From Bacteroidales bacterium (lineage in GTDB: Bacteria; Bacteroidota; Bacteroidia; Bacteroidales; P3), in contig JAIKVZ010000035.1 in assembly GCA_024685285.1 (NCBI GenBank), forward strand, positions 18,804 through 82,803: 64,000 bases of DNA, read 5' to 3'. The translations under genes and the position numbers were made by a program. Every line of letters begins with the position of its first letter. The stretch's first letter is position 1. This document shows positions 43,167-51,520 of this stretch, piece after piece. The notes beneath the pieces were generated by a model that did not search any database, had not been told where the DNA came from, and saw nothing but the letters and a program-made list of their open reading frames with translations.

Positions 43167-45824
43167 ATGAAACGTACTAAAATCTTCACCTTACTATCAT
43201 TTGTAGCAATGCTCACGATGGCTGTAGCCGTAGATGCTCAACCTGGTGGCCCCGGCGGTTTCCCTGGCGGCAGCCCCCCATCGGGTCGCCCAGGAGGCCA
43301 GCGTCCGCCAACCCCGGGTCGAGACTGGAACCAGCATCCCGACAGCCAGCAGGCTCAACAGGTAAAACAGAAAAAGAAAGTCAAAGATAGCGACACATTC
43401 AAGGTTGTAGGCTCTCTGCGCGATTCTGTCAGTGGCGAGTTCCTGCAGTTTGTCAATGTTGCTGTGCTCGATTCGGCCGACAGTTCTTTCGTCAAAGGAG
43501 GTTCAACCAATTTTGACGGTCTGTTTGAAGTAACCGGCATTCCTGCGGGAGGCTATCTGCTGCGAGTCTCGGCCATAGGCTACCAGAACCAGCTCTTCCC
43601 GTTTCATGTTAGTAACAACACCGCCCTTGGTACCTTGCGAATCAAGCCTGGAGCCACTACGTTGCAAGAGGTTACCATCACCGAGCAGAAACCTCTCTAT
43701 GCAATGGATGGCGAGAAGATGATATACAACGTGAGCGAAGACCCCTCAATACAGACCGGTACTACAGAGGACGCCCTGCAGAATGCTCCAGGTGTAGAGG
43801 TTGATGTAGAGGGCAATGTGTCGCTTCGAGGTGTTACCAGCGTTGAGATATGGATTAACGACAAACCGTCGAAATTGACCGAGGAAAATCTCAAGACCTA
43901 TCTGCAAACCCTGCCGGCCAACGCTTTGGCTCGCATTGAGACCATAACCAACCCCTCGGCCAAATACGCAACCGATGCTGAGGCTGTGATTAACATTATC
44001 ACATCGGCTCATATCAAGAGCAACCAGTTTGTCAGTTTCGGAGTCAACGGTTCTAACCAGCCGTTCGTTTCGCCGTGGGTGAGTTATATGTGGGCCAAGG
44101 AGAAACTAAGTTTCAATATTTTCGCTTCGGGACGCCTTAGCGACCGATATAACAATAGCGAAAGCGAGGCTTGGCAACGTATAGACCGAGCTGGCGGCGA
44201 AAAAGGCAAAGACTTTGACACTTCAATGTATATGCATGCCATAAGCGACGATACCACACTCTCTCGAAGTGCCAATTTCTTTGCTAACCTCAACTATGAG
44301 ATTGATTCTACGAGCGAACTGTCTATTGACGGAGGCGGATTCTTCAATTACAATAAAAGTAACGCCGACCGTATAAACAACCAGATTTTCTTTAGGCAGC
44401 CTGTCGACAGTGTACTGGACTACTCCATACGTGACAATATGGTCTCGCCTATGGGCTTCGGCCATTTCGGCGCCGATTATACCAAGAAGTTCGACAATGA
44501 GGGGCACAACTTGCGTATCGGAGTCAACAGCCGTTTCTCGCACAACCATTCCAAAGAGTGGTATGAGCGCCACTACACTACTTATACTAACTTGAACGAG
44601 GATCGCTATATGCTGAGCGATAGCCGCTCGGCAGGAGCCAGCCTCGATGCGCGCTACAACCGTCCATACTCCAAAGATGGCGAGTTGAGCTACGGTCTGC
44701 GTGCCGACTATAACAGCAATAATAGCGATTTCAACCGCTACAATGACCTGGACGGTAACACCGTGGATCAGATACGCTCCTATTCTCTGAGTGGTAGCGA
44801 GGTGTCAGCCGATGCCGACGTGAACTGGACCCATCGTTGGGGCGGATTCACACTGAGCAGCGGCCTGGGTGTGGGTATAGAGCAGAGCGACTACATTTAC
44901 GGCAGCACACAGGATTTTGCCGACACTGGTTCAAACCTCAACTTCACCTTTCGCCCGTCGGTTCACTTGAGCTACCGTACCGAGAGTATGCACAACTTGA
45001 AACTCAACTACTCTATGCGCATGAGCAACCCCAGCGACGAGCAACTCAGCAGTTTCCGTCGCTACGGCGAGGACAGTTATTCACGTGGCAATCCTAACCT
45101 CAAGGCCAGCTACACCCACTCGATGGAGGCAGGATGGCAGAAGTTTTTCGAGACTTTTGGCAATGTAGGTGTCGAGGCTTACGGCCGACTGAGCACCAAT
45201 GAGATTTCATCGCTCACCGACGCCGAGTTCGACCAATTGCTGGACCGCATAGTATCTTATTCGGTGCCGTACAACATGGGCACCTCGTGGCGTTATGGCA
45301 CCAGCCTCAACATGACTTACCGTCCGAGCGGCTTCTTCAATGTGCGTCTCTATGCCAACCTTTACGACTATGGCTACCGTATGGAATATGACCGCAAGGA
45401 CGAGAACGGTGTGTGGTCGCACAAGATTGACGAGCGCAGCAAACCGTCGTTCAGTGCCCGTATCAATGCCTGGGCCAAGGTGTTCGACCAGTACCAGATC
45501 ACCATGTCGCTCAACTACAGTTCGCCAACCATCAGCCTCATGAGCGAGCAGAAAGCCCGCTATTGGTTCAATATCGGCGCCCGCACCGACTTTTTCAATC
45601 GCAGGCTCTCGGTCTTCATCAACATTCAGGACCTCTTCAACTGGGGTGCCAAATACGGTTTTGGCAGCGAGAACACCAACCCGTATTACCTCAGCAGCAG
45701 CACCAACAAGATGCTCAACAGCCGTTATATCTCGGCTGGCGTGACTTTCCGTTTCGGTAAACTGGAACTTGAACAAAACGCCAAGGAAGGTGATAGCGAA
45801 ACGGGAGACAGCTTGGGTGGCTGA
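43167..45824 (+). CDS. Outer-membrane beta-barrel protein with carboxypeptidase-like domain
   Basis: An 885-residue TonB-receptor-like outer-membrane protein. A signal peptide ends in VDAQ. A low-complexity Gly/Pro-rich stretch follows (about residues 26-55, PGGPGGFPGGSPPSG), then a carboxypeptidase-regulatory-like domain (FKVVGSLRDSVSGEFLQFVNVAVLD, about 75-165). A plug-like domain (MIYNVSEDPSIQTGTTEDALQNAPGVEVD) precedes a barrel of the OMP_b-brl_3 type. The C-terminus is polar (EGDSETGDSLGG) instead of ending in an aromatic residue. The substrate is unknown. No SusD-like partner is nearby. A terminator hairpin overlaps the end of the convergent tcdA gene. Confidence 0.83.
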   Translation: MKRTKIFTLLSFVAMLTMAVAVDAQPGGPGGFPGGSPPSGRPGGQRPPTPGRDWNQHPDSQQAQQVKQKKKVKDSDTFKVVGSLRDSVSGEFLQFVNVAVLDSADSSFVKGGSTNFDGLFEVTGIPAGGYLLRVSAIGYQNQLFPFHVSNNTALGTLRIKPGATTLQEVTITEQKPLYAMDGEKMIYNVSEDPSIQTGTTEDALQNAPGVEVDVEGNVSLRGVTSVEIWINDKPSKLTEENLKTYLQTLPANALARIETITNPSAKYATDAEAVINIITSAHIKSNQFVSFGVNGSNQPFVSPWVSYMWAKEKLSFNIFASGRLSDRYNNSESEAWQRIDRAGGEKGKDFDTSMYMHAISDDTTLSRSANFFANLNYEIDSTSELSIDGGGFFNYNKSNADRINNQIFFRQPVDSVLDYSIRDNMVSPMGFGHFGADYTKKFDNEGHNLRIGVNSRFSHNHSKEWYERHYTTYTNLNEDRYMLSDSRSAGASLDARYNRPYSKDGELSYGLRADYNSNNSDFNRYNDLDGNTVDQIRSYSLSGSEVSADADVNWTHRWGGFTLSSGLGVGIEQSDYIYGSTQDFADTGSNLNFTFRPSVHLSYRTESMHNLKLNYSMRMSNPSDEQLSSFRRYGEDSYSRGNPNLKASYTHSMEAGWQKFFETFGNVGVEAYGRLSTNEISSLTDAEFDQLLDRIVSYSVPYNMGTSWRYGTSLNMTYRPSGFFNVRLYANLYDYGYRMEYDRKDENGVWSHKIDERSKPSFSARINAWAKVFDQYQITMSLNYSSPTISLMSEQKARYWFNIGARTDFFNRRLSVFINIQDLFNWGAKYGFGSENTNPYYLSSSTNKMLNSRYISAGVTFRFGKLELEQNAKEGDSETGDSLGG

Positions 45825-45847
45825 ATCTCTTGGCAGAAATGATATGC

Positions 45848-45882
45848 GGGGACTGGACGCACGGCGGTCAGTCCCTGTTTTT
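45848..45882 (+). terminator. Terminator of the beta-barrel protein gene
   Basis: Stem GGGACTG / CAGTCCC with a 13- to 14-base loop, followed by tgtttttt. It lies within the last codons of the convergent tcdA gene, so one sequence serves both as terminator and as coding DNA. Confidence 0.75.
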
Positions 45883-46623
45883 TGTCTCAATGATGTGTTG
45901 AAGGACAATCCCTGCGAGCGTCATGCCGAATATGGCGGTGATATGTGCCATGGTGCCGTTGACCTGGGCTTTGCGATAGGTCGGGTCTGTTACGGCCTCC
46001 ACTTCTTCGGCGCCTAAGTTTTCGAGAACCTCGGGCGAGTAGACGCACCAGAAGTCGCTCTGAGGGTAGAGCCCTGTGCTCTTGAAACGTTTGCGTAGTG
46101 CGCGTGCCAACGGGCAGCCCTCGACCTGTTTGAACTTGGCTACTGCCACCTTTGTTGGGTCGCACTTCAAAGCCGCACCCATCGATGAGTAGAGCTTTAC
46201 AGGCAGGCCGCTGGCGTAGTGCAGCAGGTGAGCTTTGTGGCTCAGGCTGTCGATGGCGTCAATCACGTAATCGTAGCTTTCCAGGCCGAAACTTTCGGCC
46301 GTGTCTGGAGTATACGAGGCTTGCAGTGCGCTGATATCGGCATCTGGGTTGACGGCCAGCAAGTGTTGACGCATAGCTTCAACTTTGACCTGACCCACTG
46401 TTTGGGTGGTTGCCATTAGCTGGCGGTTGATGTTGCTCGGGCTTATGCAGTCGCTATCGACCAATGTGAGGTGCTGTATGCCGCTGCGTACCAGACCTTC
46501 GGCACACCAACTGCCCACGCCGCCCACACCGAAGAGAATGACACGGGCCTGTTGTATTCGGGCCATATTGGCGGAGCCGACCAGCAAAGCAGTGCGGTTG
46601 AATATGTCGTAACCGTTTGGCAT
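45868..46623 (-). CDS. tcdA: tRNA threonylcarbamoyladenosine dehydratase
   Basis: ATP-dependent enzyme that cyclises t6A37 to ct6A. The 251-residue protein belongs to the E1/ThiF-like fold: nucleotide-binding loop GVGGVGSWCAEGLVRSG near residue 33, DSDCISPSNINRQ, and the Asp-containing YDYVIDAIDSLSHK near residue 120. The N-terminal segment FNRTALLVGSANMARIQQARV matches TcdA rather than MoeB or ThiF, which have a different start. A cysteine in GCPLARALRKRF is at the usual place. The t6A partner tsaB is elsewhere in the window. No Suf/Csd genes are adjacent. Confidence 0.92.
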   Translation of the reverse strand: MPNGYDIFNRTALLVGSANMARIQQARVILFGVGGVGSWCAEGLVRSGIQHLTLVDSDCISPSNINRQLMATTQTVGQVKVEAMRQHLLAVNPDADISALQASYTPDTAESFGLESYDYVIDAIDSLSHKAHLLHYASGLPVKLYSSMGAALKCDPTKVAVAKFKQVEGCPLARALRKRFKSTGLYPQSDFWCVYSPEVLENLGAEEVEAVTDPTYRKAQVNGTMAHITAIFGMTLAGIVLQHIIETKNRD

Positions 46624-46626
46624 TGA

Positions 46627-48207
46627 CTATTTTACTACTGTAATACGGTGTGTGTATCGGTTGCCGACGCGCACGATGTATGTGCCGGCCGATGTCACCC
46701 CGACCTTAACCCGACTCTGACCCGAGTAAGACCTTAGTAATCTGCCAGTTATGTCGAAAATAGCAACTGCTTGATTACCAGTATTTTCTATTATTATGTA
46801 GTTGTTCTCGGTATAGACGTGTGGTTGGATGGCTTCGGCGGGGTCGAGACTGAGGCCTGTGGTGTCTTGCATATATATTGTGTCGTAGACGGTGACGTAT
46901 ATGGTATCGTGCACAGTGTCGGTTGTGACTATGTATGCTGTGTCGGTGAATGTGAGGGTATCGTATTGGATTATGGTCTGCACAACGGTGTCGAGACGTG
47001 TATACACGAGGGTGTCGTAGACTATGCGCTCTTGGATGATGGTGTCGGTCCGGACAAAGCGTATGGTGTCGTGCACCTCGGTGGCGATGTTTATAGTGTC
47101 GTGCAGTTCAATGGTGTCGGTGTGGTAATAGTCTATGTATGTTGTGTCGTGCAGCTCAAGTGTGTCGGTATGGTAGTAGTGCAGCCGCAGGGTGTCGAGA
47201 AGTGTATCGGTGAGCCATAGGGTGTCGGTGCGATAGTAGGTGGTGTTGACGGTGTCGTGTATTTCAATGGTATCAGTGCGGTATAGTGTGGTTCTGATTG
47301 TGTCGCGCAGGGTGTCGTGCAGCGTTATGGTGTCGTGGTGGTATAGGTTGTGGTAGATGGTGTCATGCACAGTGTCGGGGGTGTAGGTGGTGTCGAAGAG
47401 TATGAAGTTGGCGATGAGCGAGGTGTCGGAGCTTACTGTGAGTTCTCGGGGGTTGTCGTTCACGTTGTCGCTCCATCCATTGAAGACGTAACCGAACTTT
47501 GGCGCGGCTATTATGTTGGCGGTGCTGCCAGGTGCGTACTGGCCTGCGCCCAACGCGGTGCCGCGCTGGGGGTTGGATGAGGCGAGGTCCACTGTGTAGC
47601 TCTCGGGTGGGGTGGGGGTGCTGTCGGCAGGGGTTATGCTGATATTGTCGATGGCAGCACTGAAGGTTGTCCCGCCATCGGTGTCGTTGCGCCAGTAGGT
47701 CAGCAGCATATAGGTACCTCCCTGTGAAATCTCGAAGGTTCCGCTGTGTTCAACCCAGCCGTTTGTGTTCGAGCATTTGTTTTCCGCTTGAAGCAATGTG
47801 GCGCCGGTTGGAGGGGTCCATCGGGTGGTGGTTGATGGCAATTCGGTGCCATCGGGCAGTATTAGAACCTGTAGGTAGTCACTACCTGTTTCTCCGCCCA
47901 CACGGCAGTGGTAGCTGTATGTATATGTGCCGGCTGTAAGGCTGACGCTGCAGTAGGCAAAAAGGCTGGATTGCTGAGCTATCTGGTAGGAGCAGGCGGT
48001 TGCTGAGCCGTAGGTCACGTAGAGTGACTTGCTGCCTTCGTAGTATGTGGCAGTGCCGATGGTCCACCGGTTGGTGCCGGTGCTGTTGTTCTGAAACGAC
48101 CATTGACTGGCCTCTTGTGAGGTCTCAAGGGTGCAACTGTACCCGCTTTGTGCCGTGGCCGACGCTGCTAAGGCCAGCAATAGGGCTATGGCGCAGAGGC
48201 GTTTCAT
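46627..48207 (-). CDS. Secreted T9SS cargo protein with HDT-rich tandem repeats
   Basis: A 526-residue exported protein. Signal peptide MKRLCAIALLLALAASATAQ; a jelly-roll-like N-terminal domain (about 20-205); an InlB-type beta repeat (about 207-275, PGSTANIIAAPKFGYVFNGWSDN). A long stalk of short repeats follows (about 275-450), each with the pattern H/Y-D-T-I and spaced every 6-10 residues, such as HDTIYHNLYHHDTITLHDTL. It ends in a type IX secretion C-terminal domain (IAIFDITGRLLRSY-like start near residue 485, ending GTYIVRVGNRYTHRITVVK). It should be exported through T9SS and attached to the cell surface. Its DNA carries a copy of the dispersed 11-bp repeat at 46691-46730. Confidence 0.85.
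   Translation of the reverse strand: MKRLCAIALLLALAASATAQSGYSCTLETSQEASQWSFQNNSTGTNRWTIGTATYYEGSKSLYVTYGSATACSYQIAQQSSLFAYCSVSLTAGTYTYSYHCRVGGETGSDYLQVLILPDGTELPSTTTRWTPPTGATLLQAENKCSNTNGWVEHSGTFEISQGGTYMLLTYWRNDTDGGTTFSAAIDNISITPADSTPTPPESYTVDLASSNPQRGTALGAGQYAPGSTANIIAAPKFGYVFNGWSDNVNDNPRELTVSSDTSLIANFILFDTTYTPDTVHDTIYHNLYHHDTITLHDTLRDTIRTTLYRTDTIEIHDTVNTTYYRTDTLWLTDTLLDTLRLHYYHTDTLELHDTTYIDYYHTDTIELHDTINIATEVHDTIRFVRTDTIIQERIVYDTLVYTRLDTVVQTIIQYDTLTFTDTAYIVTTDTVHDTIYVTVYDTIYMQDTTGLSLDPAEAIQPHVYTENNYIIIENTGNQAVAIFDITGRLLRSYSGQSRVKVGVTSAGTYIVRVGNRYTHRITVVK
46691..46730 (+). repeat. Dispersed 11-bp-phased repeat inside a coding sequence
   Basis: The plus strand reads GATGTC, ACCCCGACCTTA, ACCCGACTCTG, ACCCGAGTAAG: three phased units of the dispersed repeat. 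The minus strand encodes the LRSYSGQSRVKVGVTSAG part of the T9SS C-terminal domain. Sixteen consecutive bases (CCCGACCTTAACCCGA) are identical to the intergenic copies. Confidence 0.75.
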
Positions 48208-48214
48208 GGTACGG

Positions 48215-49645
48215 CTATTTCATCTCGGTGATGATGAGTTCTATCTTTACGTCGCTGAAGCTTTCGCCTTTGTCGAGGGCGGCGCTGGCCATGCGTTTGA
48301 TTTCGTTTTGCGACATACCGGTGGTGGTTATGCGCTCCTCGGCTATGCCGTTTTTGACAAAGAACTCCTTAACAGCCTTGGCGCGGTCGAGCGAGAGCAG
48401 CATATCGGCCTTGGGGTTGACGGCGTATGACTGCACATATCCCTTGACTAAGAAAGTGACGTCGGGATGGTTGCGGAACATGGCAACGTAGTTCATCAGC
48501 GTGGTGTCAGACTGTGGCAGCAACTCCGACCCACCGCCGTCGAAGTAGACATCGGTAATCTGGAATATTGTGCCCTTCTCGGTGCGGTTCATGCGGTAGA
48601 GCATAACGGTGTCGCGCATGAAGTAGTTGGAGTTGAAGTCACGATATATCGAGAAGAAACCTTCGCGTTTGGCGTAGAGGGTGTAGTTGTAGCCGGGGAT
48701 GAACTTGACCTTGCCGCCTGCGAAATTCGAGTTTTTCACAATGGGGCGCTCGCCGCCGGGGCCTTTCTCGAGTATGATTAGGTCTACATCGATGTATTTC
48801 TTGGCTTTGTAGTCATAGAAAAGCACCAGTGGTTCGAATGCGTCTACGTGCACGTTGACCGTGATAGTGTGTCCGCGACCATTGCGCGAACAGTTGTCGA
48901 GCACTATGAAATATTCCTCGCCCATACGTACAGGGATGGACTTGATAAAGCGTCCGGTCTGTTTTTTGGTAAGCATTTTGGCCGTGGCGTCAGTACGCAT
49001 ACCAATGGTAGGCTTGGGTGCGGGTGGTGGGGTGTAGACGGGTTGCTCGGGTTGGCTTTGGCGCTGTCCCTGAGCCGAGCCCTGGCGTGTTGTTGCCGAA
49101 CCGTTCTGGCCAGAATGCTGGGGTTTCTGCTGTTCGGTGGCTTTGAGGGCGGCTTCGGCCAAAGTGTTGCTATCAACGGCTGCAAGGTTTACAGCCACAG
49201 GCATCTGCTTGTTTAGTATGACGTTGTTGCTGAAGTAGGGGCCAGTGTTTTTATAAACCAAGAAATCGTAGTCGTCCCACTCATTGTCTTGCATTATCAT
49301 GATTTCAAGGTCGCCGTTGTAGGGCGATTTGAACTTGTACCACACGCTGTTGTGCTCATAATCGAACAGGTTGGGGTGGGCTTTGTCGGCCTTGACCTCC
49401 TGGATGCGGCCGGCACCGTCGGGGGCGGTAGTCGGGCCGTAGGGTACGCCAATCTGCAATGGGATGGCAAAGATGCAATCGTTGCTGTTGTAGGGCAGTT
49501 CTACCACTTTAACTTCGGGAACCACCACAGCGGGTTCGGGTTTCTTTTTGGCGGTGCCGCTTTTCTTCTTCTTGGTCTGAGCCTGTGCGTCGCACATTGC
49601 AAAAACCATTGCAACAGCCAGTATCGATACCAGAAAACGTTTCAT
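48215..49645 (-). CDS. OmpA-family outer-membrane protein
   Basis: A 476-residue envelope protein. Signal peptide to about residue 22, a lysine-rich start (TKKKKSGTAKKKPEP), a beta-sandwich-like domain (about 50-150, HNSVWYKFKSPYNGDLEIMIMQDNEWDDYDFLVYK), and a Gln/Ser/Pro-rich linker (about 165-215). A second beta domain precedes a C-terminal OmpA domain (about 360-476). The peptidoglycan-binding pattern is seen in LLSLDRAKAVKEFFVKNGI. The likely role is anchoring an envelope complex to the cell wall. The adjacent T9SS cargo is suggestive, but the sequence does not show that this is a T9SS component. Confidence 0.82.
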   Translation of the reverse strand: MKRFLVSILAVAMVFAMCDAQAQTKKKKSGTAKKKPEPAVVVPEVKVVELPYNSNDCIFAIPLQIGVPYGPTTAPDGAGRIQEVKADKAHPNLFDYEHNSVWYKFKSPYNGDLEIMIMQDNEWDDYDFLVYKNTGPYFSNNVILNKQMPVAVNLAAVDSNTLAEAALKATEQQKPQHSGQNGSATTRQGSAQGQRQSQPEQPVYTPPPAPKPTIGMRTDATAKMLTKKQTGRFIKSIPVRMGEEYFIVLDNCSRNGRGHTITVNVHVDAFEPLVLFYDYKAKKYIDVDLIILEKGPGGERPIVKNSNFAGGKVKFIPGYNYTLYAKREGFFSIYRDFNSNYFMRDTVMLYRMNRTEKGTIFQITDVYFDGGGSELLPQSDTTLMNYVAMFRNHPDVTFLVKGYVQSYAVNPKADMLLSLDRAKAVKEFFVKNGIAEERITTTGMSQNEIKRMASAALDKGESFSDVKIELIITEMK

Positions 49646-49677
49646 AGTTATATTACTTTGTATAAAAATTCGTCATG

Positions 49678-49685
49678 CAAAGATA
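49678..49685 (-). promoter_or_regulatory. Bacteroidota -7 element for the OmpA-family gene
   Basis: TATCTTTG followed by CA on the minus strand, 33 bp before the ATG at 49645. Confidence 0.7.
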
Positions 49686-49782
49686 CGACTTTTTTTCTGA
49701 TAATTTGAAAAAAATATATTATATATATGTATAATATTGATTATCAGTGTGTATGAGCTCTTTGTGCTGGTTTGACTGACAG

Positions 49783-49989
49783 TCAAAGTTCCCACTCGCA
49801 AAGATAGTAATAGTTGGTTTTGCCGGCTTGTGTCACCATGTTGGCGCATGAGGTGCCGGCAGCGTCGACTTCGTCTTGCGTGTAGTACACATTGGCGCCG
49901 TTGCGGTCATAGCAGTGGCAACGTTTGTTGCAGGCCGCAAGTGAGAGCACTGCAATGGCTGCGAGGATTATTGTCAGTTTGCGTTTCAT
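49783..49989 (-). CDS. Small cysteine-containing lipoprotein, 68 aa
   Basis: A 68-residue lipoprotein. The start at 49989 begins MKRKLTIILAAIAVLSLAAC, a perfect lipoprotein signal with the lipid-carrying Cys20. The mature part is short and has four more cysteines (NKRCHCYDRNGANVYY, GTSCANM, YYLCEWEL), which could form two disulfides in the envelope. I do not recognise a family. Its ATG overlaps the stop of the flippase gene by four bases, so it is translationally coupled to it. The frame continues open upstream through the flippase gene, but that part is not the protein. A small inverted repeat (TTTGACT / AGTCAAA) lies at the stop codon. Confidence 0.75.
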   Translation of the reverse strand: MKRKLTIILAAIAVLSLAACNKRCHCYDRNGANVYYTQDEVDAAGTSCANMVTQAGKTNYYYLCEWEL

Positions 49990-51467
49990 CTCTTTAGTCT
50001 TTTGAGTATCGGGGCTATCAAGGCACGTTCGCGCCACAGTATCACCGCCACATATACAAGCAGGATGGCGGTATTGAACAGCAGCCGCAACACCATATTG
50101 TCGATATGCACATTCTGTATCACGGCAAACAGTACCAGTGTCAGCGCCATATAGCCGAGGATTGTCCACACAGGGTAGGGGATGGGATTCTTCTTCTGTC
50201 CAATGAAGTAGCTCAACAGCACACATATTCCATAACCAACCAGTCCGCCCCACGCACAAGCCATATAGCCGATACGTGGCACGAAGATGATGTTCACCGC
50301 CACCAATGCTGCGCACCCTATGGAACTCATCACAGCTCCCCACCAAGTCTGTCCGTTGAGTTTGTACCAGAACGATAGGTTGAAATATATTCCCATCAAT
50401 ATCTCGGCCATCATCACTATTGGCACTGCCGGCAGGGCTTCGCGGTAGTCGGGCCCCATGAGGATTTGGAGAACGTCGATGTAGCACATCACGACCAAGA
50501 AGGCCAGCAAGGTGAACATAACGAAGTATTTGGTGGCTTGGGCCTGGGTTTCTTTGCTCTGCTTGTCCTTTTGGCCGCCAAAGACGAAGGGTTCATAGGC
50601 ATAGCGGAAAGCCTGGGTGATTAGGGCCATGATCATGGCAAGTTTGACGCAGGCGCCGTAGATACTTAGCTGTTGCAAGCCTTCTTCGCCAGGCAGCAGG
50701 AACGGCAGCAATATTTTGTCGGCCGTTTGGTTAAAGATTCCCACAATGCCGAACAACAATAGCGGCCAGGCGTATTTTAACATCTGCTTGAGCAAAGGAA
50801 AAGTGAAAAGCGAAAAGCGGAAATCACGAAGTTCTTTGATGAACCCGAAGGTGACGATAGCTGTGCAGAAGAGGTTGATGTAGAAGATATATTTAACGTT
50901 TTCGGCCTCGTTGTACCACGCCATCCAAGGCAGGTGGCTCCAGTGGGGTGCAACGAGGAAGACGAAGAGGTTCAGCCCCATGCTCAGCACGATGAAGGCC
51001 ATCTTCAAGGTGAAGAATTTCCACGGTCGGTTCTCTAGTCGCAGGCGGTCGAAAAGGATGGCCTGGAATGCATCGAGGGCCACCACGCAAGCCATAGCAC
51101 GTATGTATTCTGGGTGGTCGGGATAGCCCATCCCCTGCGAGATAGGTCCAATAAACACCATCACCATTGCCACAAAGAACGCACTCACAGCCCCAACGGA
51201 TCCCAATGCGGTGCTGAAGACCTTTCGCCGGTCCATGCCTTCGCGGTTGGCAAAGTAGAAAAAGGTCGTCTCCATGCCAAAGGTGAGGATGACTAGCAAC
51301 AGTGCTGTGTAGGCGTAAACGTTGGTCACCACGCCGTAGCCGCCAGAGGCAGCCGAGATGTGATAGGTATAAACAGGGAAGAGCAGATAGTTCAGAAATC
51401 GCCCCACTATACTGCTCAGACCGTAGATCACCGAATCGGAAAAGAGTTTTTTTACAGACTGTGACAT
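49986..51467 (-). CDS. Polysaccharide flippase, Wzx/MVF type
   Basis: A 493-residue inner-membrane protein with about 12-14 helices that probably moves lipid-linked saccharides across the inner membrane. The N-terminus (KKLFSDSVIYGLSSIVGRFLNYLLFPVYTYHIS) and the helix-rich body fit the polysaccharide biosynthesis/MVF family. No glycosyltransferases or O-antigen genes are adjacent, which is unusual for a flippase. The segment RDFRFSLFTFPLLKQ near residue 215 is encoded by a tandem 7-bp repeat (50798-50825). A 68-residue lipoprotein gene overlaps its stop. Confidence 0.85.
   Translation of the reverse strand: MSQSVKKLFSDSVIYGLSSIVGRFLNYLLFPVYTYHISAASGGYGVVTNVYAYTALLLVILTFGMETTFFYFANREGMDRRKVFSTALGSVGAVSAFFVAMVMVFIGPISQGMGYPDHPEYIRAMACVVALDAFQAILFDRLRLENRPWKFFTLKMAFIVLSMGLNLFVFLVAPHWSHLPWMAWYNEAENVKYIFYINLFCTAIVTFGFIKELRDFRFSLFTFPLLKQMLKYAWPLLLFGIVGIFNQTADKILLPFLLPGEEGLQQLSIYGACVKLAMIMALITQAFRYAYEPFVFGGQKDKQSKETQAQATKYFVMFTLLAFLVVMCYIDVLQILMGPDYREALPAVPIVMMAEILMGIYFNLSFWYKLNGQTWWGAVMSSIGCAALVAVNIIFVPRIGYMACAWGGLVGYGICVLLSYFIGQKKNPIPYPVWTILGYMALTLVLFAVIQNVHIDNMVLRLLFNTAILLVYVAVILWRERALIAPILKRLKR
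50798..50825 (+). repeat. Tandem 7-bp repeat inside the flippase gene
   Basis: Units GAAAAGT, GAAAAGC, GAAAAGC, GGAAATC on the plus strand. On the coding strand they give DFRFSLFTF in a predicted loop. Confidence 0.85.
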
Positions 51468-51520
51468 AATAAAATTAACGCGACTGCGTTATATTTATTG
51501 TACGTAATTGCAAAAAAACT

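Noticed and set aside
49990..50487. Long upstream extension of the 68-aa lipoprotein frame
   Set aside because: It is out of frame inside the flippase gene; the lipoprotein signal begins at 49989.
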